Shown one piece after another: positions 10,994 through 21,607 of a stretch of 64,000 nucleotides of DNA (positions within the stretch are counted from its first letter, which is position 1; every line of letters starts with the position of its first letter). Source of the DNA: Hirudinaria manillensis. Taxonomy: Eukaryota; Annelida; Clitellata; Hirudinida; Hirudinidae. The stretch covers positions 4,117,001 through 4,181,000 of the forward strand of contig CM067538.1 in assembly GCA_034509925.1 (NCBI GenBank). The letters are read 5' to 3'. A model generated the notes under the pieces. That model made no database searches and was not told the origin of the DNA. It saw only the letters and a list, made by a program, of their open reading frames with translations. The translations under genes and the position numbers were made by a program.

Positions 10994-12067
10994 TTTCAAT
11001 AGTATTTGTTAAAATATTGTAATTAATTTTCTTATTCAGTTCATTTGATACTGCCAAATAAAAGAGTGATTTTTTTAAAATTATATTTTTCCTTCATTGC
11101 CACTTGATTGTCTTACGATCCATCATTCGTCTCCTGTCCATGTCGTTTGCGCAGCTGGACTGCACTTAGTTCTTTATATCATTATGAGTCCTAACACCAG
11201 TTGTTATAAACGTTTATTTAAAACAATTCTTTCAATGAAACAACGAAATGGTTTTTCCAGTAGATGAAATCAAACCCAATCGTGAAAACTGGAAAACAAA
11301 ATATTCAACATGGAGTCCCCCAGACTGGCTTCTACAGCGCGCCCGATATTATAGCAATACTTTACAGGATTTATAAAGAAGAGTCACTCTTCATTCTCCC
11401 GAAAGACAAGAATAAATCCTCAAACAAAAGTTATTGATAAATTATTAATTAAATTTACCTTTCAGGTTATAAAACAGTATTGTGTGACATTATGAAAAAT
11501 ATGAATTATGAATTTTATGAATAATATACTTTAACTTGTGTTCAATTAAAACTAGCATCGCAAAGATACTCAAGTACAATGCGACCATTACAATGATTGA
11601 TTGCCGACTGTGAGAGGTAAACATGATTATCAAATGTATCACGAACGGAAACATGATACAACTTCACGACGACGACGATGATGATGATGATGATGACAAC
11701 GACAACGACAACGATGGATCGCTGTAAGTTAGCAGAGCACTCAAACATTAAGAGCGCTATGAATGCATGAAGCACAAGAGGTAATAAAACCGACCAATCA
11801 CATCCAGCAAAACCCTCAAGCCACTCCCACAAAGGGTTGGTGAAGTTGATAATTCATTCGTGCCAAAGTTCATCTGCCATTCAGCTGTTTGACCCCTGCT
11901 CCAAAGGTCACGTCCTCTCTCGCGCGTCAGATCTCTCTCTCCTGCTTATTCAACGACACTGCCGTTTCAAACTCAAGAGGCAATAAAAATTTCAGGATTT
12001 CAATTCAAATCATTCACTCACTCACTCACTCACTTCCGGCGACTTACTGCTTAAGGATAACCTCACC

Positions 12068-12282
12068 ATGGTGATGATGATGACGACGATGATGATGAAG
12101 ATAATGGTGATGGCTATTGTGATATGGTGATGGTGATGAAATTGTTAATAGTGATGGATATAGATTGTGTTGGTACTGATTTTTCAGATGACGGAGAGAA
12201 TGATGCTGATACTGTTGATGGTGATAATGATAATGATGATGGTGATGATGACAATGATAATGTGTGTGATGTTGATGATGGT
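12068..12282. repeat. Imperfect (GAT)n tract
   Basis: Long interrupted run of GATGAT/GGTGAT units. Plus-strand frames give acidic Asp runs and minus-strand frames give His runs. Confidence 0.85.
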
Positions 12283-13444
12283 TATCCGTCATCGAAAGAA
12301 TCCATGACACGCATCAGCTGATACTGAATTCAGAAGCCAGCTGCCTGATGGCAATCATTATCATCATCTTAATGAGGTAAAGCATGTGATGATGATTACG
12401 ATGACGATGAGTGTTATCAACGAAACTGATAACAAAATTTATTCCTTCATTAAACCCCAAATTAAAATGATTTTTTTGATAATTGAGAAAAAATTGAAAA
12501 ATTAATTTTCAATTAAAATCTGTCTCTTATCTATTAAAATTGCAATTAGACACATACTGGTAAATTATTCATTCCTTAAACTAGTCTCTAGTTGGTTTAA
12601 TATGGCGTTCAGTTTTATAAATTTAGAAATATATCGTTTAATAAAAACAATTATATTATTATTATTATTATAATAAGAAATTGACCGCTAAAAATATATT
12701 ATTATAACAAATATTCTGCAATTCTTTTCCGTCCTCACAACAGAGATTTTCTTAATGGTTGAGAGATTAGTTGTAATTTGATTGTTGAACCGTCGTCACG
12801 CATGAATTGACAGCCTGGGGCTTGCCCGATGCCTCCTGTACATCGAGTGAGTGCTTCACAACGTGTTATCTCCACTCTGTTATCAACGGTTTTGCTTCAT
12901 TGGCTATATGATAACGTTACGCTGCAATATCATTATCATCACACTCCCATCATCGTCGTCGAATCACTTAAACGATATCACCACCATCGTAAACACGATC
13001 AACAACATCATTATCATCATCACCATCGCAAGCACAACTGTTATCACTATCATACAATGATCGTGGCGATACCGCAACCATCGTGATCATTATCATCATC
13101 ATCACCACTTGTAAGGCCATTAACCCTTATCATCCTGGACAGCAACATCGTAATCATTATCAGCATCTGAGTCTGATACGCTATAAAGGTCCCAAAGGAA
13201 CGTGTTTCTTTGATAACTTACAACTCTGCGTTGATATGTTCATCGTGTGATAAGTTTTCTTTAATCAGATTATCATTCGGCATCAACAGCGTTACATTAT
13301 CATAGCCATTATCACCATCAAACTTCATTATCCGTACCCAACAACCTCCTCCTCCACCGCATCATCATCATCATCATCATCCAACTTCTTCCATTTTCTT
13401 CCAGATTCGAAATCGTTATCAGCTTCTGCTTCTGCCAGTGATCA

Positions 13445-13578
13445 TCATCGCCAGATGATATCATCATCATCATCATTGTCAATATAATCATCATAATCAT
13501 CATTGTCATTGTCAATGTAATCATCATCATCATCATTATCGTCGTCATCATCATCATCATCATCATCGTCGTCGTCGT
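13445..13578. repeat. Imperfect (ATC)n tract
   Basis: Interrupted ATCATC/GTCGTC units with a short 18-20-base period (CATCATTGTCAAT repeated). It explains the poly-Met minus-strand frame. Confidence 0.85.
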
Positions 13579-15916
13579 CGTCTTCCTCTTCGTTCAGAAT
13601 AATGCTCCTTGTTGAACCTTTATTTCAATGAAGACGTTGTTGAATGTAATTCACCATCGCACGAATTCAACTCCCGTTGGCATGGCAACGGAAGTAAATG
13701 TTCGGTCATGATGACGATGTCCATGAGAAAATCGCTTTTCTGCAATGGGATTCTTTCAACGTGTTTGTCATATTTAGGTTCAGATGCATTTCTCAAGGTA
13801 TTGATAATAGTAGTAGCGATAATGGCGATTGTATTGCCGATGATTATAATGATGACGACGACGACGACGATGATGATGATGATGATTATGATGATGACGA
13901 CGACGATGATTATAGTAGTGAAACGGTTTTCATAAAGTACCCTAACCCTAAAGTACGCTTTTAAATGGCAGATCTTGATTGGAAAAGTTGCGTATAAAAA
14001 TAAATCGAATTGTTTTAAAAACAAATTTAATCGGAATAAAGTTTGCCATTTAACTTTTAAAATAAATAAACGCATTGAGTGAAATTGTGATGTTTCAATT
14101 AATTTATATATTTATCATCAAATTAGAGATTAATGAACGAAATATAAAATAAAATTATTTAATAAAATAAAACTTAAAATAATTTAAAATTAATAATAAT
14201 TAAGATATTTATAATAAATTACAAATTAGGAAATAGACACAAAAAAATCGTTAGGCCCCTTTCGCAACTTCTAGACTTTCACTTGAAACTGTGCCAACGT
14301 GTTCCCATCGGTTGATTTTAGAGATTTTAATTTAATTAATTTATTATTTAATTAATATTTTATTAAACTATTATATAAAAATTGTTTAAATATCTTTCAT
14401 TTAGACTTAATTTACTTCAATAGATAATGATATTATAAAATACGATAATTATATTATTTATAGTAATAGAAGTAATGACAACAACCACAATAATGAAGAT
14501 GCTGATGATGATGACGAGGACGACGACGATGATGATGATGATTTTATTATTAATAATAATGATGATAATTATTATTATAATTAATTAAATTATAATATAA
14601 AAATTAATATAATTAAATTATAATTAATTATTATTATAATTAATAATAATCCATATTATGCTAACGTTACAGTGTAAGGTTACACGAAAGTGTACGATTA
14701 TTGACAAATAATTTCATGCAAGGAATTCAATTATTTTTAAATGAAAGAATTTCACGTCAATTCGTCCATTTGTGTCTCAGTGCGTTGGCATCAAACTTCA
14801 GTCTTTTTATTTTCAATCCACTTTTCTGACTTTCTTTATTCTTCCTTTCTGCTTCGAATTACTTTTAATTAATGTGTTAATTCACGTTTATTTCCGTCGA
14901 AATTCATCATAAATATAAGCCGTGAAATTTTTTTGACATCCGAAAAAAAATGCTAACATATGCATTATAACATTCTATTATTTGACTCCATATTTGTTCA
15001 TCCTAAAATTTCTTGGTATATCAATCATTCAAACAAAAATTCACTGGTGCATGCATTCACCCACTCATGCTTCCATTAATTCATCCATTCATCGCGAGGT
15101 TGAATCTCCAATTGTTCAACTTTTGACATATTCCAACATCTCGTGTTTCAGAAATTCACGAACAAACAGGTGCTTTTGGGATTTAAGTGGAAGTCCATAA
15201 ATCCTTCTTCAATTATCATTCAACGAATTTCTTATTAATTTTATAATTATTTTTATAACTATTTTTTACTATTTCCGGTAAAATCATTGATTATTAATGA
15301 TTCAAATCGAGATAACTATAATTATTCCTAACTCAATAACCTTATCAATGTATCAGTATCATTATCTATAAGATTAAAATACAGGTATAAGTACTATAAC
15401 AATTAAATAATATCTTATACTTAATACTTTTATCATAACTTACAAACCGATATCTGTAACATTAATGAAAGCAATATAATTTCGGAAGTGGGTAATTAGA
15501 AACTGCCAGTTTGAATTGATAAGAATCCACCCGATATGCAGTCTCTAATCACCATCACTTCGTCATCATTATCATCCCTACTCTTACCAACACAATCATC
15601 ATCATCATCATCAACGCTACCATTACTATCACCATCTTCTTCACAAAGAGCAGCACTATCACCATCATTACCAGCACCACCATTATCATCATCATCGGGG
15701 ATCTTAATGGCAATTGAAACAGGCAACCAATTCTTCTCGTGGGCAGTGGTTACAAAGCAACTTTGGTCCTCCTTTGATCTCCTAATGATTCACCTTCATT
15801 CATTCATTCTTACATTCATTCATTCAATCAGTCATTCATTCATTCATCCACACCCGCTCCTTCCTTTCATCCTTCCTCACTCAAGCGGAACGAGGAACAC
15901 ACCGCGCCCATAACCC

Positions 15917-16000
15917 CAGGTCATTTTTAATCCACTTGGAGGCTCGAAAATGGCCAGAGGTCACGCGAGTTCACTCTCCTGTGACGTCAGCATTACGTCA
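15917..16000. promoter_or_regulatory. Candidate regulatory cluster: AGGTCA half-sites and two CRE-like sites
   Basis: AGGTCA occurs at 15917-15922. AGGTCA at 15958-15963 and AGTTCA at 15968-15973 form a direct repeat with a four-base gap (DR4, the spacing used by several nuclear-receptor/RXR dimers). A perfect CRE palindrome TGACGTCA is at 15982-15989 and TTACGTCA at 15993-16000. All are visible in the sequence; the regulatory role is inferred. The nearest gene is the Sox locus 4-5 kb away. Confidence 0.35.
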
Positions 16001-16109
16001 TCAATGGAGAAATAAAGAAAGAAAGAAAAATTCAGAGGAAATTAAAAACTTTTCCTTCACTTGAGGTGATTATTTCTTGGTTGATGGAACCCATTGAAGT
16101 TATGCTGCC

Positions 16110-16230
16110 GTGATGATGACGATGATGATGATGATGATGACGATGGTGATGTTAGGGGTGATGATGATGGTGATGTTAGGGGTGATGATGATGATGATGA
16201 TGTTAGGGGTGATGATGACGACGATGGTGT
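16110..16230. repeat. GTTAGGGGT-containing minisatellite
   Basis: GATGATGATG runs interrupted three times by GTGATGTTAGGGGT or GATGTTAGGGGT, giving a compound repeat with units of about 22-27 bases. Confidence 0.85.
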
Positions 16231-18177
16231 AAGAGATTTAGTGATGTACCGGAAGACCTTAACAGAATGATTTTTTGATTAGAAATTCGATAAGCGTTGA
16301 AAGGTGAAAGCACTTAAAATAATAAAAACAATAATAAAAGCTTTGAAAAAGATATAAATAATTATTATACAAGATTCTTAACTTTAAATATAATAATTGT
16401 TTAATTTATTATCAACTTTAAATAATAATTAATGTAATGACGATTATTATAATAATTAGGTGCAATAATTAATAATAATAATAATAACAATATAGGAAAA
16501 GTAGGTCAGGAGAGATGATGCATGAGAGGGAGTTAAAGAACGGTGGCAGATAATTCCAAATGTCTCACTGTGATTGGTTCGTTCGTATTGAGTTTCGCGG
16601 TAACCATGACAACCAATTTTTATGAGTTCAATTTTGAATTAATTAAATTTAAATTCACATTAAACCGATTTTTCGGATTATTTCGGATAATTTTCTTATA
16701 ATTCAGATTTGTTGAATAATGTTTTAAAATAACGTGATAAAAAGATAAATTGTGCGCAACGAAATTAATAAACTTAAACGGCTTTTAACTTTCATCACTT
16801 CATTCGTTTCTGTGAAAATCGGTCGCTCTTACAACCCTTTCATCTGTTTTTCACAAGATTGTGATAATGATGATGATGATGGTGATGATGATGATGATTA
16901 TGACGATGACAAGGGTTATGATGATGACATTTGGTAAAGGTTCTAGTGAATGTCACAGAAGACGTGACGCAGAACACTTGTTTAGGTGGAGACTTCACAG
17001 CCACGGTTTTCTTGAACACATTCCGAGATCAACTTCTGGGAATGTTTTACAAAAAAATGTTTTATTTTATTTTATTTTCTACTTCAATTTTTATAAATAA
17101 ATTCTAAAAGTTTTAAATCCAGCGAAAAGCTGACATCATTTAAGCACTTTAAAAACTAAAAATTTAAAATTTAAATTCAATTTAAATAAAAAATAAAATT
17201 AAATAAACATTAAAATTGCAAAAAAAAACCACGTCTTCCCATCAATCGTCCAGCTGGAATGCTTTCAAGTACTGATGATGATGATGATGATAATTGCACT
17301 TTGAACTTTGGTCTAGTTATTGATTCGTGTGTGGTGTTGTAAACACGAGTTTCCCTCGCAACTTTGTTTCTGTCTGTTGCATGTTAATTGACAACAATTC
17401 TTAAACAAAAGGTCTTCATTAAACTTTCTTCGGTCAATAGAACGCTTCGCTTGACTCTCAGTTTACGTGGAATTCCTGGAATAAATTTATAAATATCAAT
17501 AAAAAGATATTTAAAAGAGAGGCATATTTAAGCGTTGAAAGTGTCAAGTAATTATAAATACAAGTTTTCTAAAATAAATTCAAATCGACCTATTTATCGT
17601 TGACCTAATTCTTTCCTATTATTATTAAAAAAGTTTTTATTAAATCAGGTTTATTTAAATATTTCTAATTTGTAATAAAAATAGTTTCACCAGAAAGTCC
17701 TGACTAAAAGTTTGCACTCGATACCCCTTGAGTGGAGAATTTATTGTGACGTGATAAATTATTATTATTATTATGAGGTCATAAAACATACCCGCAGTCC
17801 CTCTGAACTCTCTGAAGCAACACTTGCTCCATCTGAGTGCACAGTAATTTATAATAGGACTGCTATCAATTTTAAATTTTCAGAAATACAATTAATTAAT
17901 CGTACAAATAATAACTAACAAAGATTTCTATGGTTAGCGTTGTTAGTAACAATTGTTAACGTATATCGTCCTAGTTTCTTGAGTTTCAAGATGAATCTTC
18001 ATCATCCATCTTATCATCATCATCATCGTCGTCGTCGTCATCATCACCACCTCCAGGATGATCATTATCATAAACATGCAGTACCGATCGTCCACCAGGT
18101 CAACTGCACCAACATGGAGTCCTGCATTGGAAGCGGACCAAGGATCTCGTGCTACAAGCGGCCTGCTTCACTGGTAC

Positions 18178-18306
18178 ACCACACACACACATACACACAC
18201 GAACACACACACACATACATACAACAAGGCATACAACATCACACACAAGAACACAGTAACACATACAACACCGCAAAGCATAACACACACGCACACACTC
18301 ACAAAC
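18178..18306. repeat. (CA)n-rich compound microsatellite
   Basis: CACACA runs broken by CATA, GAAC and AACA. Both strands are partly open (Thr/His on plus, Cys/Val on minus), so the ORFs through it are artefacts. Confidence 0.9.
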
Positions 18307-20220
18307 GCACAACTTCAAAAGTAACATTCACTCATTTGCATGAGAAATTAGCTAAAAACTTAATAAACAGAGATAAAGCGAAGTTAATACCCGGATGCGC
18401 TGTTTCGAATGTCGTTGCGTTTGTTGCTTCAAAATGGCTTCCAGACCCTAATTTGAATAAATTAACCTAAGAATTAATTCGAATAACACCAGAAATTTGC
18501 GTTAAATGAAAGAAAAACAGAAGCATAATTAAATGCACGAGAGACTAAACGAGAGTATGACCTCGTTCAACATCGCAGCACGTTCAGAGCCGAAAATATC
18601 CAAATGAGTTGTAAAGTCACAGGTCAAGTCGGTGCATGGGGTGACAATCGCTAGTGTCACGTCCAGGTGAATTCACAGTCATTCAGGTGTCTCTCGCCAT
18701 GATTGACGGCAAGTTACCTGGGCTCGATTGCTTTATTCAATCAAGCGAAAACAATTAACAAGAAACTGTGAAAGATTTGAATGAAAATCAACCACTACAG
18801 GGAAGGCATTTCCTAATTTAGGTCAGTTGTGGTATTAAATGATTCATAATTAAAACTAATATGTTAAATTAAATTAATGATTTTTCTTCCTTGGTTTAGG
18901 GAACACCCCCTGTGAGACCACCCGAGTTGCTCATTGCAAGTGGAATACATAATAACATACATATATGTCAGGAATATATCATCTGCAACCAGTCAATAAC
19001 AGCAACCGAGTTGGTGGTGATTGAGATTCTGTATGATTCTCCGTCCGTGATGGTCGATTCGGTGAGTGTCACACGGACGTGATTTCGTCTGTGCAACAAC
19101 AAATAATGGGGGAGTGCTTGCGTGCGCGGACTTTCCGATGACTCACACAACCTCTAGTCGTACAAGCAACTTTTCACAGCAGATGGCCTCACCGTGCCTC
19201 AATGCTTCGGTCCCGTCTAATCCCCTCAGCTGGTTTTCAACGACCGTAAAAGCTTCCAAGAAGAGCAGAGTTGAACTTTCGCTCGAGTGCATTCTCACGA
19301 TATTTGGACCAACGCATCAATACGAGGTCGGCCGATGCAAAATACCAACCACCTCAATGGGGCCGCTTTCGCATGTTCTACATACAACTTCTTCGTTCTG
19401 AGCCAACAAACCCATCCCAAAAAATATATAACTATGGAAGAAACAGATCAAAATCTCATTATTCGAATTTATTGCGAAACTCCTTCATGTGCTGGGGTGA
19501 AATAAATAATTCAACTCCGTAGTACAAAATGTGAATCCGACCAAACTGACATTTCCGTCCAAGAAACGAGATTTAATCGATCGATCGAGATTGATTGGTT
19601 GGTTGATCGGTTGATTGATTGATTGAAAAAAAAATGTCCAATGCGTGAAAGTTTCCTACCATTGTATTGGTTGCTAATGCAGGTCAAAATAGTGAAAATC
19701 TTTGTACAAAATCCCTGATAAGTTGAGACAAGAAATATTCAAAGACACCACAGTAGAACCACGTTTCAATTGGACAGACAAATTCACGCACGGGATTCAC
19801 AAACATGGTACACGAAGACAATTCTAAGACAATCACTGGAAAATTTTACGAATGAGATTGTTTCTACGTACCTGATAGGCAATAATAGGAATACAAAAAT
19901 ATCACAATTCAAATGTCGGCTGCTGTTCGGACAAAGACATCCCTCGACTCTCGTAAAATGTTGCGAGTTCAAAGTTCGCAACAATTGCACACAGGGAGAC
20001 GCTTGTGACAATGAAGGGCACGCCACTTTGATGGTGAAATACAGGAAATACATTGTTGTACTGTCGAATCGTATATTTTACAAATCACGTTATTGAAGAA
20101 AATGATCAGAATTTACAAAAATAAAAAAAAATGAAGAGGTTTTTAATGCCGACCAATATCGTCCATTGGTGAATACTCAGTAACACAAGGCACCGTGACA
20201 AGATAAAAATAATCTCAGAC

Positions 20221-21291
20221 CTAATTACTGGAATAGATGCAAGTACTTTCGTTAACGCCGTCCTCGGATTTCGGGCAATTGATGAGCAAATACAATCTGC
20301 CACTCTGGTCGGTCTTGTCTCGACAATCTCTGCTGGTCATGAAGAGAGGAGAAAACGAAAGATCGCTGGGACTGCCAGGGAATGAAACGTAAACGGGATT
20401 GACATTTTCTTGCTTCACTTGGATGCCACCAAAGTCCGCAACAGGAGGTAAAATCTGGAGAATCGGAGAAGCGTTGCTCGGATTTGCCGGGACGATTTTG
20501 TAGTTCTCGTCGATTTTCAGCTGCAGGTTGAAGGTGTTCTTGTTGTCAGAAGACTTTGCAGTGTTGAGGGGAATTTTCTGTCCATTGACCATCAAATAAG
20601 AAGACTTGGACTCGCCATTTGAAAGACCCTGGTTGATTTTTAGAGGCTGTTCGGTTTTCTCTTTCTTCACGGATCTGTTTGCTGTTCGCTCCGACGCGGG
20701 CCTTTTCTTGATCGCGGGTGCCTTTGCCTTCTTTTGAGGTTTGTACTTGTAGCCGGGATATTCCTTCTCGTGCAATACCTTTAGCCTGGCAGATTCCAGT
20801 TCGAAGGGTCTCTTCTCTTCCGGAGTCATGTTCTTCCACTTGCGACCGCATATCTTGCTGATCTCGGCGTTGTGCAAGTTGGGCGTGATCGCAGACATCT
20901 TCCTCCTCTCCTCTTTGGCGAAAACCATGAAGGGATTCATGGGCCGCCTGATGTGCCCGTTGTTGGAAGGCCTCCTGCACTGAGTGGCATCGGAATAAGG
21001 CGTCTTCGAACTTTCCATGGATAGCGGAGGGGACGGACTGCCGCTTCCGACGGAGTGATCGGAAGACATGGAAGACTCGAGGCTCTGGTCGTCGAACTCT
21101 TCGGCTACGCCCAATATCGACTTGAAGCAATCGTCATCGATCTTGACGTCCAAATCGTCCAAGTCGAAACTGAAGTCGTAACCGCTATCGACGCTCAACG
21201 ACGGGACGTTGAAGTCGCTGTCGAAGTCGAATGCAGGAGGCGCCTGTATGCGGCCGTTGACGTCGAGCCAGAATTCGTTGACAAAATCCAT
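20221..21291 (-). CDS. Divergent Sox-family HMG-box transcription factor
   Basis: A sequence-specific DNA-binding factor of 356 residues in one coding exon. Residues 1-95 are acidic and aromatic (MDFVNEFWLDVNGR, FSFDLDDLDVKIDDD), as expected of an activation region. A Ser/Pro stretch follows, then the HMG box at about 112-190 (20728-20955), which keeps HNAEISK, EEKRPF and YKYKP. The basic tail KKRPAS/RSVKKEKTE looks like a nuclear localisation signal. The HMG start reads RRPMNPFMVFAKEERRKM. The Sox signature RPMNAFMVW is altered at A to P and W to F, while the DNA-intercalating FM pair is kept. RIRRPMNAFMVWAKDER of SoxF is the nearest group I recall, but I cannot assign a subgroup with confidence. 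I chose the start at 21291. An in-frame ATG at 21351 lies before a likely 3' splice site (AG at 21314-21315), so it is probably intronic. Confidence 0.85.
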   Translation of the reverse strand: MDFVNEFWLDVNGRIQAPPAFDFDSDFNVPSLSVDSGYDFSFDLDDLDVKIDDDCFKSILGVAEEFDDQSLESSMSSDHSVGSGSPSPPLSMESSKTPYSDATQCRRPSNNGHIRRPMNPFMVFAKEERRKMSAITPNLHNAEISKICGRKWKNMTPEEKRPFELESARLKVLHEKEYPGYKYKPQKKAKAPAIKKRPASERTANRSVKKEKTEQPLKINQGLSNGESKSSYLMVNGQKIPLNTAKSSDNKNTFNLQLKIDENYKIVPANPSNASPILQILPPVADFGGIQVKQENVNPVYVSFPGSPSDLSFSPLFMTSRDCRDKTDQSGRLYLLINCPKSEDGVNESTCIYSSN

Positions 21292-21313
21292 CGTCGGTGA
21301 TTTTTTGTGCTGC

Positions 21314-21506
21314 CTAAACGAACATGCATCGTTTTTATTCGATGTTATCAAACTGATGAAGCAACAACAGATTCACAATTCAACAGAAAATCCATCTAAA
21401 TTCGTAAGGACGAATTTTAGCTTAACGTAGATTAACGTAAATCAAGTTTTAAAAAAATCAGTGAACTCGTTAGAAGTACATTCAAAATGGGAGCAGCAGA
21501 ACTTAC
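21314..21506 (-). other. Probable 5'UTR intron of the Sox gene
   Basis: On the minus strand a strong donor CTAG|GTAAGT (GT at 21505-21506) is followed 193 bases later by an acceptor TTCGTTTAG (AG at 21314-21315), just upstream of the chosen start codon. Visible splice signals only; transcription is not proven. Confidence 0.6.
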
Positions 21507-21586
21507 CTAGTAAATGAGGTCTCCCCTTCAGTGAGAACCAGCTATAATCATATGTTCCTCTTTAGCGTTGGGAACAAGGACTTTGC

Positions 21587-21607
21587 CTATTTATACTCTT
21601 TCATTGG
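21587..21607 (-). promoter_or_regulatory. Core promoter of the Sox gene: TATA box and CCAAT box
   Basis: On the minus strand TATAAATAG lies at 21587-21595 and CCAAT at 21603-21607, eight bases further upstream. Transcription would start about 25-30 bases downstream, near 21560, giving a short non-coding first exon ending at the donor at 21507. A TATA box and a CCAAT box upstream of an ORF with matching strand support the promoter call. Confidence 0.65.

Larger units (their letters stand above)
10994..20220. other. Gene-poor intergenic region rich in GAT/ATC microsatellites
   Basis: About 9 kb between POLR2I and the Sox gene without a coding exon I can support. It contains GAT/GAC or ATC tracts at 11669-11714, 12068-12282, 13357-13380, 13445-13578, 13848-13912, 14499-14541, 15594-15613 and 16861-16912, a minisatellite at 16110-16230 and a CA-rich tract at 18178-18306. 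A CRE/nuclear-receptor-like cluster lies at 15917-16000. Open frames of 60-176 codons here translate to runs of Asp, His, Met or Ile and are rejected. Parts of 18540-18720 and 19000-19420 have more even base composition, but no recognised protein. Confidence 0.6.

Noticed and set aside
12044..13964. His-, Asp-, Met- and Ile-run frames
   Set aside because: Translations of GAT/ATC microsatellites with no flanking domain.
17940..18470. 176-codon frame rich in His and Thr
   Set aside because: Mostly a translation of ATC and CA repeats.
20546..21130. 194-codon second frame within the Sox exon
   Set aside because: Overlaps the HMG-box frame and has no domain; the Sox frame explains the region.
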